Shown here piece by piece: positions 26,817-35,014 of a stretch of 64,000 bases of DNA. Source of the stretch: Phycisphaerae bacterium (GTDB lineage Bacteria; Planctomycetota; Phycisphaerae; UBA1845; Fen-1342). Position numbers and translations under genes: made by a program. The stretch spans positions 248,001 to 312,000 of the forward strand of contig JAUIEC010000002.1 in assembly GCA_030428945.1 (NCBI GenBank), given 5' to 3'. Below the pieces are notes generated by a model. The model saw only the letters and a list, made by a program, of their open reading frames with translations. It did not search any database and was not told the DNA's origin. Positions within the stretch are counted from its first letter, which is position 1; each line of letters begins with the position of its first letter.

Positions 26817-29678
26817 ATGATTCCGCGCGCTGCTCACATCCTGATTGTCATCGCCGTCCCGCTGCTGCTTGCGGGTTGCCCGTCCCTGGATGGCCTCTGT
26901 GCGCTGATCGAGGGCGACGGGGCCGCGGATCGGACCGTCTCCGGACAGTTCGCGGCCCAGCCCGCTGCGCCGCTGGCCGATGCGATCCCGGCACGGGTCT
27001 ACGAACGTCGCGACGAGGACTACAACCGCCAGCATCCCGACCTCGGTAACGCCAGCGTCTCGTTCAACGTCCTGACGCTGGTCTTCAGGCTCGGGACGAC
27101 CGTGGCGCAGGCCGACGCGCTGCTGGCCGACATCGGGGCCGAGATCGCCGGTGGCGTGCCCGGCCTGTCCGACCAGGCTCCGGGCATCCTGCAGCTCCGG
27201 GTCCCCACGTCGACGCACGACGAGATGGAAACCCTGCTCGATTCGCTCAACGCGAATCCCCTCGTTGAACTCGCGGTCCAGGCCATCCAGGAGGAACCAC
27301 TGGTCAAGCCGCGGCACAATGGCTCGATCCCGGTCAACTACCTGTGGAAACGGATTCCCGATGGCACCAACGACGACCAGGAACTGATCGGCCTGCCGCA
27401 GATGTGGAACCTGAACGCCGCGCTCGCCAAGCAGGGGGCCTTGGTCGAAACCGGTGTGCTCGATTCCGGCTTCATCAACCAGGATCACAAGGACCTCATC
27501 CGCTTCGGAAACCTGACGCCGGGAATCGTCCGACCGCACGGAACCGCGGTCGCCGGCATCATCGCCGCCGAGTTCTCGAACGGCGAAGGGATCGACGGCG
27601 TCAACCCGTACGCCCTCGTGCATGGCTTTGCCGACACCGATTCGCTCGGACTGTCCTACCTGCTGGCCAGCGTCCCCCAAACGCAGGTCGTCAACATCAG
27701 CCTGGGGTGGGACTGGGGCGTGGATACCACGACCAGCCCGGCCATCCAGGCCAAGGCCGACCTGTACGGGCAGGTCGCCGCGCTCGAACTGGAACTCGCC
27801 GACCTCGCGGGCGTCACCCCGCTCGTCGTCGCCGCGGCCGGTAACGAGTCCGCCGACTTCACCGACGCCGCCGGCGGCTTCCGCCTCCAGCCCGCCCGGT
27901 ACGGCTCGCGCTACGCCAATGCGTCCATCGTCCACGGCGTCGAGAACATCATCGTCGTCGAAGCCGTCCAGCACGACGCCGCCGCGGCCGGCCGGGCCCG
28001 ACGGATGCCGCTGTCGAACGTCAACGGCGACATCTCGGCCCCGGGCGCGACGGTCTGGAGCCTCGCCCAGGGGAACACCTACGCACCCGTCGACGGCACG
28101 TCCTTTGCCGCACCGCTGGTCACCGGCCTGGCCGGCTACATGCTGGCGCTCGAGCCCACGCTGACGGCGACGCAACTCAAGCAACTGATCAAGTCCAACG
28201 GCGTCGCGGTCGACGGCGGCGCCAGCCCGCGCATCAGCGCCTTCGACACCGTCATGGACATCGACCGCGTGACCGGATCGGACCGCGTGCTGCGCCGCCT
28301 GCTCGACATCGACGACGGCACCCTCGACGGCAACCAGCGGGTCGAGTGGGGCACGTCGACCGATTACCTCGAGGAGGACGCCGACAACGACAACGGCATC
28401 GGCGACGGCCGGATCGACATGTCCGACTTCCGCCGCTTCCGCGACTGGCTGGTCTACGTCGAAAACGCCAGCGGCCTCGCGCTCGACGGCTCGGCCGACC
28501 ATCCCAAGAAAGACGTCGACGGCAACACCGTGGTCGAGGATCCGAACACCGAGAACGTCTATCCTCGCGCTGACTTCAACGGCAGCGGCGATCTCAGCAG
28601 CACGGGGGCCCGACCGATGAAGGGCGCTGCGCCGCGGATCTCCGGCAGCACCGGCCCGCTCACGGACCTGGCGGTCTTCAAGCTGCTGTTCAACGATCCG
28701 CACTACAGCGCCGCCGAACTCGACGGCCTGCTCGAATCCGGCGACATCGCCGTCTGGCCGAAGACCTGCCTCGCAAGCGGCGACGTTTCGGACGTCGTCT
28801 CCAGGGTACTCGACGCGACCGGCAGCGAGGTCGACACGCACACGCATACGACCGCCGATCCGCACCGGATCTACACGCTCGCGCCCGGAAACTACACCGT
28901 CCGGATCCAGGCCCGCGACCTGGCCGGCCAGGTGCTGTTCACCAACGAACGGAACATCGCCGTCCTGCCCGGCAGCGACGATTACATCAACCCCGGCAAC
29001 TGCGAAAAGCAGAAGCTCCAGGTGAGGATGACCGCCTTCACGCAGGTCATCGTCCGCGCGCAACGGCTGCGACCCGGCAGTTCACCGGCCAGCGGCCTGT
29101 ACGACCTCGACGAGCAGAAGATCGATACCGACACGATGCCGCGCGATCAGACCGCGTTCACCGGCAGCGCCACCGAGGAACTGGAACGGACCGACCAGTT
29201 GCTCGACGCATCGGCCTTCGGGCAATCGACACAGAACTCGGCCATCGAATTCGATGCCGACGGCCTGCCGACCGGTGCCGGCGGAACCCTCCACGTCGAC
29301 GGAAACGCGCAGGCCTATCGCCAGCGCTGGTGGACCTCGGCGCAGTGCTTCAGCGAGGCCAAGTACTTCATCATCGTGCCCGAAGGACAGACGTATCTCT
29401 TCCGCTCAGAGATCACGTTTGAAGGGTACAACCTGCACGCGTCCTACCGTCTCTTCGGCAGCACCCGCGCCGGCGTCGCGATCGACGTCACCCGCGAACG
29501 CGCGGACCTGAACCTGCCCCACGAACTGGAACTCCCGACCGGACAGTACCGGGTCATCTATCACAACGAGGTCCAGCCCGCCGCCATTCACGGCGGCCTG
29601 ACCAACGTCACCCAGGAAGCAACGATGGAATACGGCTTCACCCTCGACCCCGTCCCGACCAGCCCCGGCAACAGCTAG
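26817..29678 (+). CDS. S8 (subtilisin-like) serine peptidase lipoprotein with EF-hand/dockerin-like segments
   Basis: Large exported lipoprotein (953 aa): lipobox LAGC near residue 20 after IVIAVPLLLAG. The subtilase triad is present: Asp in GVLDSGF (about 214), His in PHGTAVAGIIAAE (about 240) and Ser in GTSFAAPLVTGLAGYM (about 428). After the protease domain come calcium-loop-like stretches (DADNDNGIGDGRIDMSD; DFNGSGDLSS) and beta-rich C-terminal domains of unknown role. GGAGG precedes the ATG. A purine-rich octamer array starts about six bases after the stop. Confidence 0.92.
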   Translation: MIPRAAHILIVIAVPLLLAGCPSLDGLCALIEGDGAADRTVSGQFAAQPAAPLADAIPARVYERRDEDYNRQHPDLGNASVSFNVLTLVFRLGTTVAQADALLADIGAEIAGGVPGLSDQAPGILQLRVPTSTHDEMETLLDSLNANPLVELAVQAIQEEPLVKPRHNGSIPVNYLWKRIPDGTNDDQELIGLPQMWNLNAALAKQGALVETGVLDSGFINQDHKDLIRFGNLTPGIVRPHGTAVAGIIAAEFSNGEGIDGVNPYALVHGFADTDSLGLSYLLASVPQTQVVNISLGWDWGVDTTTSPAIQAKADLYGQVAALELELADLAGVTPLVVAAAGNESADFTDAAGGFRLQPARYGSRYANASIVHGVENIIVVEAVQHDAAAAGRARRMPLSNVNGDISAPGATVWSLAQGNTYAPVDGTSFAAPLVTGLAGYMLALEPTLTATQLKQLIKSNGVAVDGGASPRISAFDTVMDIDRVTGSDRVLRRLLDIDDGTLDGNQRVEWGTSTDYLEEDADNDNGIGDGRIDMSDFRRFRDWLVYVENASGLALDGSADHPKKDVDGNTVVEDPNTENVYPRADFNGSGDLSSTGARPMKGAAPRISGSTGPLTDLAVFKLLFNDPHYSAAELDGLLESGDIAVWPKTCLASGDVSDVVSRVLDATGSEVDTHTHTTADPHRIYTLAPGNYTVRIQARDLAGQVLFTNERNIAVLPGSDDYINPGNCEKQKLQVRMTAFTQVIVRAQRLRPGSSPASGLYDLDEQKIDTDTMPRDQTAFTGSATEELERTDQLLDASAFGQSTQNSAIEFDADGLPTGAGGTLHVDGNAQAYRQRWWTSAQCFSEAKYFIIVPEGQTYLFRSEITFEGYNLHASYRLFGSTRAGVAIDVTRERADLNLPHELELPTGQYRVIYHNEVQPAAIHGGLTNVTQEATMEYGFTLDPVPTSPGNS

Positions 29679-29681
29679 AAC

Positions 29682-29731
29682 AGTGAGCAAGCAGCAGGTG
29701 AACAGGCAAACAGGCAGGCAGGCGAGCAGGA
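29682..29731 (+). repeat. Octamer array after the S8 peptidase gene
   Basis: Starting a few bases after the TAG stop, the sense strand runs GTGAGCAA, GCAGCAG, GTGAACAG, GCAAACAG, GCAGGCAG, GCGAGCAG: an 8-base period with one 7-base unit. Confidence 0.75.
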
Positions 29732-29780
29732 GTCGCGTCACGACCCGGGCGATGTGCCACACCACACGCGGGGTTGGCAG

Positions 29781-29815
29781 AAGAAAAGCCCGCCGGAAGC
29801 GCTCTTCCGACGGGC
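29781..29815 (-). terminator. Rho-independent terminator of the tRNA pair
   Basis: On the minus strand GCCCGTCGGAAG pairs with CTTCCGGCGGGC (one G-U pair) around a four-base loop (29788-29815) and is followed at once by TTTTCTT. It lies nine bases beyond the 3' end of tRNA-Ala. Confidence 0.85.
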
Positions 29816-29823
29816 GTTCAATG

Positions 29824-29896
<73 letters not shown>

Positions 29897-29937
29897 AATC
29901 TGTTGTCTCCGGCCACGGATGGGTCAGCGGCCGGAAG

Positions 29938-30010
29938 TGGTGAGGGGCGGACTTGAACCGCCGACTCCGGCATTTTCAATGCCGTGCTCTACCAACTGAG
30001 CTACCCCACC
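29938..30010 (-). tRNA. tRNA-Phe (anticodon GAA)
   Basis: A 73-base cloverleaf on the minus strand: acceptor GGTGGGG with CCTCACC (one G-U), D arm GCTCAGTTGGTAGAGC, anticodon arm CGGCA-TTGAAAA-TGCCG giving GAA (Phe), T loop GTTCAAGTC, discriminator A; CCA not encoded. Upstream of tRNA-Ala, with which it probably forms one transcript. Confidence 0.96.
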
Positions 30011-30179
30011 AGTCGCTTCGCCCCGGGCCCCAATCGCGACCCGAGTTCCACAGGCTAGGGCAGCGCCCCAGCCGCGTCAACCCTCATCGGCCAGCCACCG
30101 CCCCGTCTTTCGTCCAACCGCCGATTGCCGCCGAACCGCCGCCTCCCCGGCCGGGCACGCCGACCGGCCGACCCCGGGA

Positions 30180-31256
30180 TTATGGGGCCTCGGACGCGTC
30201 CGCTCCCGCCGTGCGGTCCGGGCTCGTCCGCGGGCTGAACAGCAGGCCCAGTTCGAACAGCAGCGCCATCGGAATCGACAGCATCACGTGGCTCAGCAGG
30301 TCGGGCGGGGCGATCATCCCGGCGATGATCACGATCCCCAGGATCACCGCCTTCCGGTAGCTCGCCAGCTTGTCACGCGGCACGATCCCCGTCCGCGTCA
30401 GGAACACCACCACCAGCGGAATCTGGAACGCCATCCCGAACGCGATCGCCAGCACCAGCACGAAATGCAGGTAGTCGCCGATCTTCAGGTGCGTCGTCAC
30501 CATCCCCCGCCGATCGTCCCGCTGCAGCGGCACCGAGTACGTCCGCTCGCTCGTCGAAACCTTCAGCTTCTGCTCCGACTCGTTGAACCAGACGCCACCG
30601 TTCGGCGGTTCACTCGGGTCGGCCAGGAAAACCGGCACGTCCAGCGGCGGGACCAGGTGCTCGGCACTCTCCTCATCGACGAAATCGATCCCGAGCAGCC
30701 GCGAAACCGGGCCCGGCTCGGCCGTCGGCATCGGCAGCCAGTTCGCGAACCCGATCAGGAAGTTCAGGCTCAGCACCAGCACGAACGTGTACATGAACGC
30801 CACGCCCGTCAGGAACAGGGCCGCCGACACCGGAATCAGCTTGTAGACCCACGCCTTCTCACGCTTGTAGAGCCCCTTGGCCACGAAGCTCCAGATCAGC
30901 CCGAAGATGATCGGCGCCGCCACCACGATCGCCAGGAAGATCACCAGCTTGATGTACATCAGCATCGGTTCGACCGGCGAGGTCGCCAGCAGTCCGTCCG
31001 GCTGACCGTTCTGCATCAACGCCAGCCGCAGCGGATGAACCGTCCACGACCACAGGTACCGCGCCGGCCAGAAACACACGATCACCGCACCCACCAGCAC
31101 GAAGATGCTGCGAATCACGACGGCCCGCAGTTCGTCCAGGTGCTCGCCAAGGCTCATCCGCACGGCATGCGGGTCCTCCCTCTCAGAAGCCGGACCGGGC
31201 AGCGGGGTGGGACCCTGCCGCGGGGCGTCGGACGGATCGGTCTGGTCTGTGGGCAT
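30180..31256 (-). CDS. tatC: Sec-independent protein translocase TatC with enlarged periplasmic loop
   Basis: Core receptor subunit of the twin-arginine translocase (358 aa). The family N-terminal signature MSLGEHLDELRAVVIRS begins near residue 34; six helices follow (VLVGAVIVCFW, YIKLVIFLAIVVAAPIIFGLIWSF, VSAALFLTGVAFMYTFVLVLSL, YLHFVLVLAIAFGMAFQIPLVV, ILGIVIIAGMIAP, and a last one ending LFELGLLF). Between helices 3 and 4 there is an insertion of roughly 80 residues (about 170-255; contains DFVDEESAEHLVPP and GGVWFNESEQ) in the periplasmic loop that is short in E. coli. The ATG at 31256 gives a 33-residue charged extension; a start at MSLGEH is the alternative. TatA/TatB are not in the window. 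Confidence 0.92.
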   Translation of the reverse strand: MPTDQTDPSDAPRQGPTPLPGPASEREDPHAVRMSLGEHLDELRAVVIRSIFVLVGAVIVCFWPARYLWSWTVHPLRLALMQNGQPDGLLATSPVEPMLMYIKLVIFLAIVVAAPIIFGLIWSFVAKGLYKREKAWVYKLIPVSAALFLTGVAFMYTFVLVLSLNFLIGFANWLPMPTAEPGPVSRLLGIDFVDEESAEHLVPPLDVPVFLADPSEPPNGGVWFNESEQKLKVSTSERTYSVPLQRDDRRGMVTTHLKIGDYLHFVLVLAIAFGMAFQIPLVVVFLTRTGIVPRDKLASYRKAVILGIVIIAGMIAPPDLLSHVMLSIPMALLFELGLLFSPRTSPDRTAGADASEAP

Positions 31257-31502
31257 GCGCAGAAAGCTCCGGAACCGCTCTCGGCCGCTGTCGGCCTCTC
31301 CCGTCTGATCGGCTGATGCGCCGCTGGGGGAGAGTATGCCCCCCGCCCGCTTGAAAGCAAACGCCCCGCAGCAACTGCCAGACCCGCGCCCTGACGCCCG
31401 ACTCCCACCCACGGCCAGCAACTCGGTCAGGCGCACCAGCAACACTTCGGCGGATGCCACCAGGGGACGCGCTACGATGACCGCGGGAAGGGGGGACCGG
31501 CC

Positions 31503-32951
31503 TTGGCAGCACCGCAACCAGACGACGCATTGCTTCGGACGTCCGAGCCACCAGGAGGCGATCCGTTCGAGAAACACCCGCTCGACTGGGCCCGCCGCCT
31601 GTTGCCGGATTACTTCAGCGATCCGCCGGCCGACTTTCATCGCGAACTGCTCGGAGCGCTCGCGGCGGGCACGCGCCTGGTCGCCCGCGTGGCGCCGCGC
31701 GGGCACGCCAAGAGCACCTGCGCGGCGCTGGCGTACCCGCTCTGGGCCCTGTGCACCGGGCGCAAGCGGAACATCGTGATCGTCACGCACGAGGGTTCGC
31801 TCGCCCGCCAGTTCGTCCGCGATCTGCGGATCGAACTCGAGTCCAACGACGAACTGCGGGCCCGCTACCCGCACGTCTGCCCGTCGCCGGAGCGCCCGCC
31901 CGAGGTCTGGCGCGACGCCCGGATCACGATCGACGGGCGCTCGGTGCAGGCCCGCGGAACCGGGGCGAGTCTGCGCGGGACCCGCGTCGGCCCGCATCGT
32001 CCCGACCTGATCATCTGCGACGACATCGAAAAGGACCGGCACGTCCGGTCGCCGGAACAGCGAGAAGCGCTCCGGCACTGGCTGCGGCGGGTCGCGACGC
32101 CGGCACTGTCGCCGGACGGGCAACTGGTGGTTCTGGGTTCGATCATCCATCACGAGTCGCTGCTGGCCGAACTGCGCGACCGCCGCCGCTTCCCGCGCTG
32201 GGACTACCGCGTCTATCGGGCACTCGAATTCCCGGACGGCGACGCGGACGGCGCGGCCCGACCCAGCCCGCTCTGGCCGCAGCGCTGGTCCTACGCCCGC
32301 CTGATCGAGGAGCGGGCCCGGATCGGCACGGCCGCGTTCGAGCAGGAATACCAGGCCAACCCGATCGAGGCGGACCTGCAGGTCTTCCGCCGGGCGTGGC
32401 TCCGCGGCTACGAGCAGCAGGAACTGGTGCCGCAGCGCCTGGTCACGCTGATGGCGGTCGACCCGGCCACGGGAATCGCGGGCGGTGACTTCTTCGCGTT
32501 GTGGATCGGCGGACAGGATACGCACACCGGCGTGCTGTACACGTACGAACTGACGCTGGAACGGATCAACATCGTCGACCAGGTCGCGCGGATCCTCTCG
32601 GCCGGCCGGTTCTACCGCCCGGTGCGGATCGGGATCGAGACGGTCGGCTACCAGAAGGCGCTGAAGGACGCGCTCGACGACGCTTCACGCAAGCAGCGAC
32701 TGTACCTGCCGGTGGTCGACCTGCGCACCCACGCGAACAAGCGGGCCCGGATCGAGGGCATCGCCCCGCTGCTGGAGAACGGTTCACTGCGACTGCCCAA
32801 GACGATCGACGACGAGGTCTACCACCAGTTCCTCCGCTTCCCCCACGCCCGCCACGACGACGCCCCCGACGTCTGCGCCATGGCGGTCGAACTCGCCCGA
32901 ACCTGGCGCGCCGGACCACCCGAGACCGTCTTCAACCGGGTGAGCAAGTAA
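31503..32951 (+). CDS. Phage terminase large subunit-like protein, isolated
   Basis: DNA-packaging-type ATPase/nuclease (482 aa) with no other phage gene nearby. The ATPase half has a Walker A-like VAPRGHAKST (near 63-72) and Walker B LIICDDIEKD. The C-terminal RNase H-fold nuclease shows LMAVDPATG, a central IGIETVGYQKAL and the terminal HDDAPDVCAMAVEL. Start is TTG 31503 with AAGGGGGG about eight bases upstream; an ATG at 31477 is out of frame. The last codons (Arg-Val-Ser-Lys-TAA) are part of an octamer array. Base composition resembles the neighbours, so transfer, if any, is not recent. It may be a prophage relic or a domesticated enzyme. Confidence 0.88.
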   Translation: MAAPQPDDALLRTSEPPGGDPFEKHPLDWARRLLPDYFSDPPADFHRELLGALAAGTRLVARVAPRGHAKSTCAALAYPLWALCTGRKRNIVIVTHEGSLARQFVRDLRIELESNDELRARYPHVCPSPERPPEVWRDARITIDGRSVQARGTGASLRGTRVGPHRPDLIICDDIEKDRHVRSPEQREALRHWLRRVATPALSPDGQLVVLGSIIHHESLLAELRDRRRFPRWDYRVYRALEFPDGDADGAARPSPLWPQRWSYARLIEERARIGTAAFEQEYQANPIEADLQVFRRAWLRGYEQQELVPQRLVTLMAVDPATGIAGGDFFALWIGGQDTHTGVLYTYELTLERINIVDQVARILSAGRFYRPVRIGIETVGYQKALKDALDDASRKQRLYLPVVDLRTHANKRARIEGIAPLLENGSLRLPKTIDDEVYHQFLRFPHARHDDAPDVCAMAVELARTWRAGPPETVFNRVSK

Positions 32952-33092
32952 CCAAGTAACCAAGTAATCAGGTAAGCAAGTGAACAGGTAGAGACGTAGC
33001 ACGCGAGCGGAAGTGCATGCAGGCAGGAGGGAATCATCGGCAAGCACAACGCCAATGCCCGCGACTTGCTTACTTGTTTACTTGCTTACTCG
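32940..33092. repeat. Facing GTAAGCAA-type arrays flanking a 72-base core
   Basis: Bases 32940-32990 (plus) run GTGAGCAA, GTAACCAA, GTAACCAA, GTAATCAG, GTAAGCAA, GTGAACAG from inside the end of the terminase gene. Bases 33063-33092 (minus) run GTAAGCAA, GTAAACAA, GTAAGCAA from inside the end of the glycosyltransferase gene. Both genes end Arg-Val-Ser-Lys-TAA, encoded by the array. The core between them holds no recognised feature. Confidence 0.9.
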
Positions 33093-34259
33093 TGCCGTCA
33101 GGGCGGCACGGATCTCCCGCAGGAACCGCGCGCGGCTGAACTGCTGCGTGTGCGCGTGCATGGCGGCCGCGTCGAAGGTCGTGGCTTCGGCCGATTCGAT
33201 CGCGGCGCAGACCGCCTCGACGGTCTGTTCGCCGAACAGCACCCCGGTCTGTCCGTCGACGACCGTTTCGACCGCTCCGCCGACTCCGTAGGCGATCACC
33301 GGACAGCCGTGGGACTGCGCCTCGACCGGGACGATGCCGAAGTCCTCCTCGCCGCAGAACAGCAGCCCGCGGGCCCTGCGGTAGTGGCCCAGCACCGTCA
33401 CGTCATCCTGCCAGCCGAGGAACTGGATCCGCTCGCTGGTCCGCCCGGCAAGTCGGTCCGCGTCCGGCCCGCCGCCGATCACCACCAGGCGGCGCCCCAG
33501 CCGCTGGCAGGCCGAAACCGCCAGGTCCAGGCGCTTGTACGGCACGTGCTGGCCGACACACAGGTAGTAGTCGCCGCGCGGCGCGCGGTTCGGTTCCGGG
33601 GGCAGATCGACCGGCGGATGCACCACCACGCTCTCGCGCCCGTAGTGACGCCGGATCCGGGCCTGCACGTGCCGCGAGTTGGCGATGAACAGATCGACCC
33701 GCGCCGCCGCACGCGCATCGGCCCGCCGGGCGAGTCGCGTCGCCAGGTGAAACAGCGGTCGCAGCAGCGGGGTGACGCTCGCGGCGTACGCGGCCCGGAC
33801 CGCGGGCTCCCAGGCGTAGCGCATCGGCGAGTGACAGTAACAGACCACCCGGCTGGCAGGGTCGGCCCGCATCGCCTTGGCCAGCGCCGCATCGGAACAC
33901 AGCACCAGGTCCGCCGGCGGAAGCCGCGTCAGCCGAGCCGCCAGCGGCATCAGCGCCAGCAGTTTCGGATAGTGCCGCCGGGCGCCCGGAATCCAGCGGA
34001 GCGGAGATTCGTGCACGCCCGGCCACGGCCCGCGATACCCGGACGGATCGGCAACCAGCGTGTAGACCTCCGCCTGCGGGCAAAGCTTGTACAACGCTTC
34101 GAGCACCTTCTCGCCGCCGCGGCGGCGCGTCAGCCAGTGATGCGTCAGCACGACACGCCCGGGCAGGGGGCTGGGTTGTCCGGATGCAGCGGGCAAGGGC
34201 GTTGGCTCGGTTGCGGCGAACTTGGCGGCGTCTCGGCCGGCATCATACACTAACCCCAT
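33078..34259 (-). CDS. Glycosyltransferase family 4 (GT-B fold)
   Basis: Cytoplasmic retaining glycosyltransferase (up to 393 aa) that would transfer a sugar from a nucleotide or polyprenyl donor, probably in cell-surface glycan synthesis. The N-terminal half begins VVLTHHWLTRRRGGEKVLEA and has CYCHSPMRYAWEP; the C-terminal donor domain has YYLCVGQHVPYKRLDLA, VVIGGGPD and the E-x7-E segment GEEDFGIVPVEAQSHGCPVI. The ATG at 34259 shares the CATG palindrome with the divergent MoaD-MoaE start and has no clear ribosome site; GTG 34151, just before LTHHWL, fits the family N-terminus better. The last four codons and stop are array-encoded. Confidence 0.9.
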   Translation of the reverse strand: MGLVYDAGRDAAKFAATEPTPLPAASGQPSPLPGRVVLTHHWLTRRRGGEKVLEALYKLCPQAEVYTLVADPSGYRGPWPGVHESPLRWIPGARRHYPKLLALMPLAARLTRLPPADLVLCSDAALAKAMRADPASRVVCYCHSPMRYAWEPAVRAAYAASVTPLLRPLFHLATRLARRADARAAARVDLFIANSRHVQARIRRHYGRESVVVHPPVDLPPEPNRAPRGDYYLCVGQHVPYKRLDLAVSACQRLGRRLVVIGGGPDADRLAGRTSERIQFLGWQDDVTVLGHYRRARGLLFCGEEDFGIVPVEAQSHGCPVIAYGVGGAVETVVDGQTGVLFGEQTVEAVCAAIESAEATTFDAAAMHAHTQQFSRARFLREIRAALTARVSK

Positions 34260-34953
34260 GACGACCCGCGAAGTGATCCGCGTGCTGGCGTTCGGCAGCG
34301 CCGTCGAGGTGCTCGGCTGGACCGAGCGCGAACTGCCGTGGACGGCAGACCTGTCGGTTGGGGCGGTCGTCGCCCGACTCGAGGCCGACTGCCCGCGCCT
34401 GATCGAGGGACGCGGCAAACTGCGGTTCGCCGTCAACCAGGCCTACGCGACCCCCGACCGGATCCTGGCAGCCGGTGATGAACTGGCCCTGATCCCACCG
34501 ATCGCCGGCGGCGACGTGGCCGAACCCGTCGCCTGCCGCCTGGTGCACGAGCCGATCGACGTGCCCGACCTGCTGGCCGCGGTCGGCGATCCGTCCTGCG
34601 GCGCCGTCAACCTGTTCGTCGGGGTCGTCCGGGCGGAAACCAATTCTGTCGGGCAATCGCTGGCCGCGCTGGAGTACAGTGCCTATGAGCCGATGGCGCT
34701 GCGTGAAATGCGGGCGTTGTGCGGCGAGGTCGCCGAACGGCACGCGCTGCACCAGGTCCGTCTCGTGCATCGGCTCGGCCGCTTGGCGATTCAGGACGCG
34801 GCCGTCGCGATGGTGACGGTGGCGCCCCACCGGGCGGCCAGCTTCGACGGTTGCCGGGCGATTCTCGAGCAACTCAAGCAGCGGGTGCCGATCTTCAAGA
34901 AGGAACTGTGGGCCGATGGGCGTCATTCGTGGGTCGAGCCGAATCCCGGGTAG
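34258..34953 (+). CDS. MoaD-MoaE fusion (molybdopterin synthase, both subunits)
   Basis: Molybdenum cofactor enzyme (231 aa) that inserts the dithiolene sulfurs into precursor Z (cPMP). Residues 1-85 are a MoaD ubiquitin-like domain ending IPPIAGG, the tail that must carry the thiocarboxylate. Residues about 90-231 are MoaE: GAVNLFVGVVRAET, LEYSAYEPMALREM, VTVAPHRAASFDGCRAILEQLKQRVPIFKKELWADGRHSW (cut here as PHRAASF and VPIFKKE), with the active-site Lys and His-Arg. The GG is followed directly by DVAEPV, so it is not a free C-terminus; the M. tuberculosis MoaX fusion is known to need cleavage at this point. No other moa gene is in the window. Confidence 0.93.
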   Translation: MTTREVIRVLAFGSAVEVLGWTERELPWTADLSVGAVVARLEADCPRLIEGRGKLRFAVNQAYATPDRILAAGDELALIPPIAGGDVAEPVACRLVHEPIDVPDLLAAVGDPSCGAVNLFVGVVRAETNSVGQSLAALEYSAYEPMALREMRALCGEVAERHALHQVRLVHRLGRLAIQDAAVAMVTVAPHRAASFDGCRAILEQLKQRVPIFKKELWADGRHSWVEPNPG

Positions 34954-35014
34954 CGGACCAGGGCCGTGGACGGGCGCCGCGCGCGAGCAACGGCACCCGA
35001 CCCTCGGCCCGCCC

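Noticed and set aside
25023..29063. 1346-codon open frame on the minus strand
   Set aside because: Only the part from ATG 26528 has a signal peptide and ribosome site; the rest is antisense to the S8 peptidase gene, an effect of high third-position GC.
31503..32951. Terminase gene as evidence of an intact prophage
   Set aside because: Flanking genes are tRNAs, tatC, a glycosyltransferase and moaDE; no structural, lysis or integrase gene is present.
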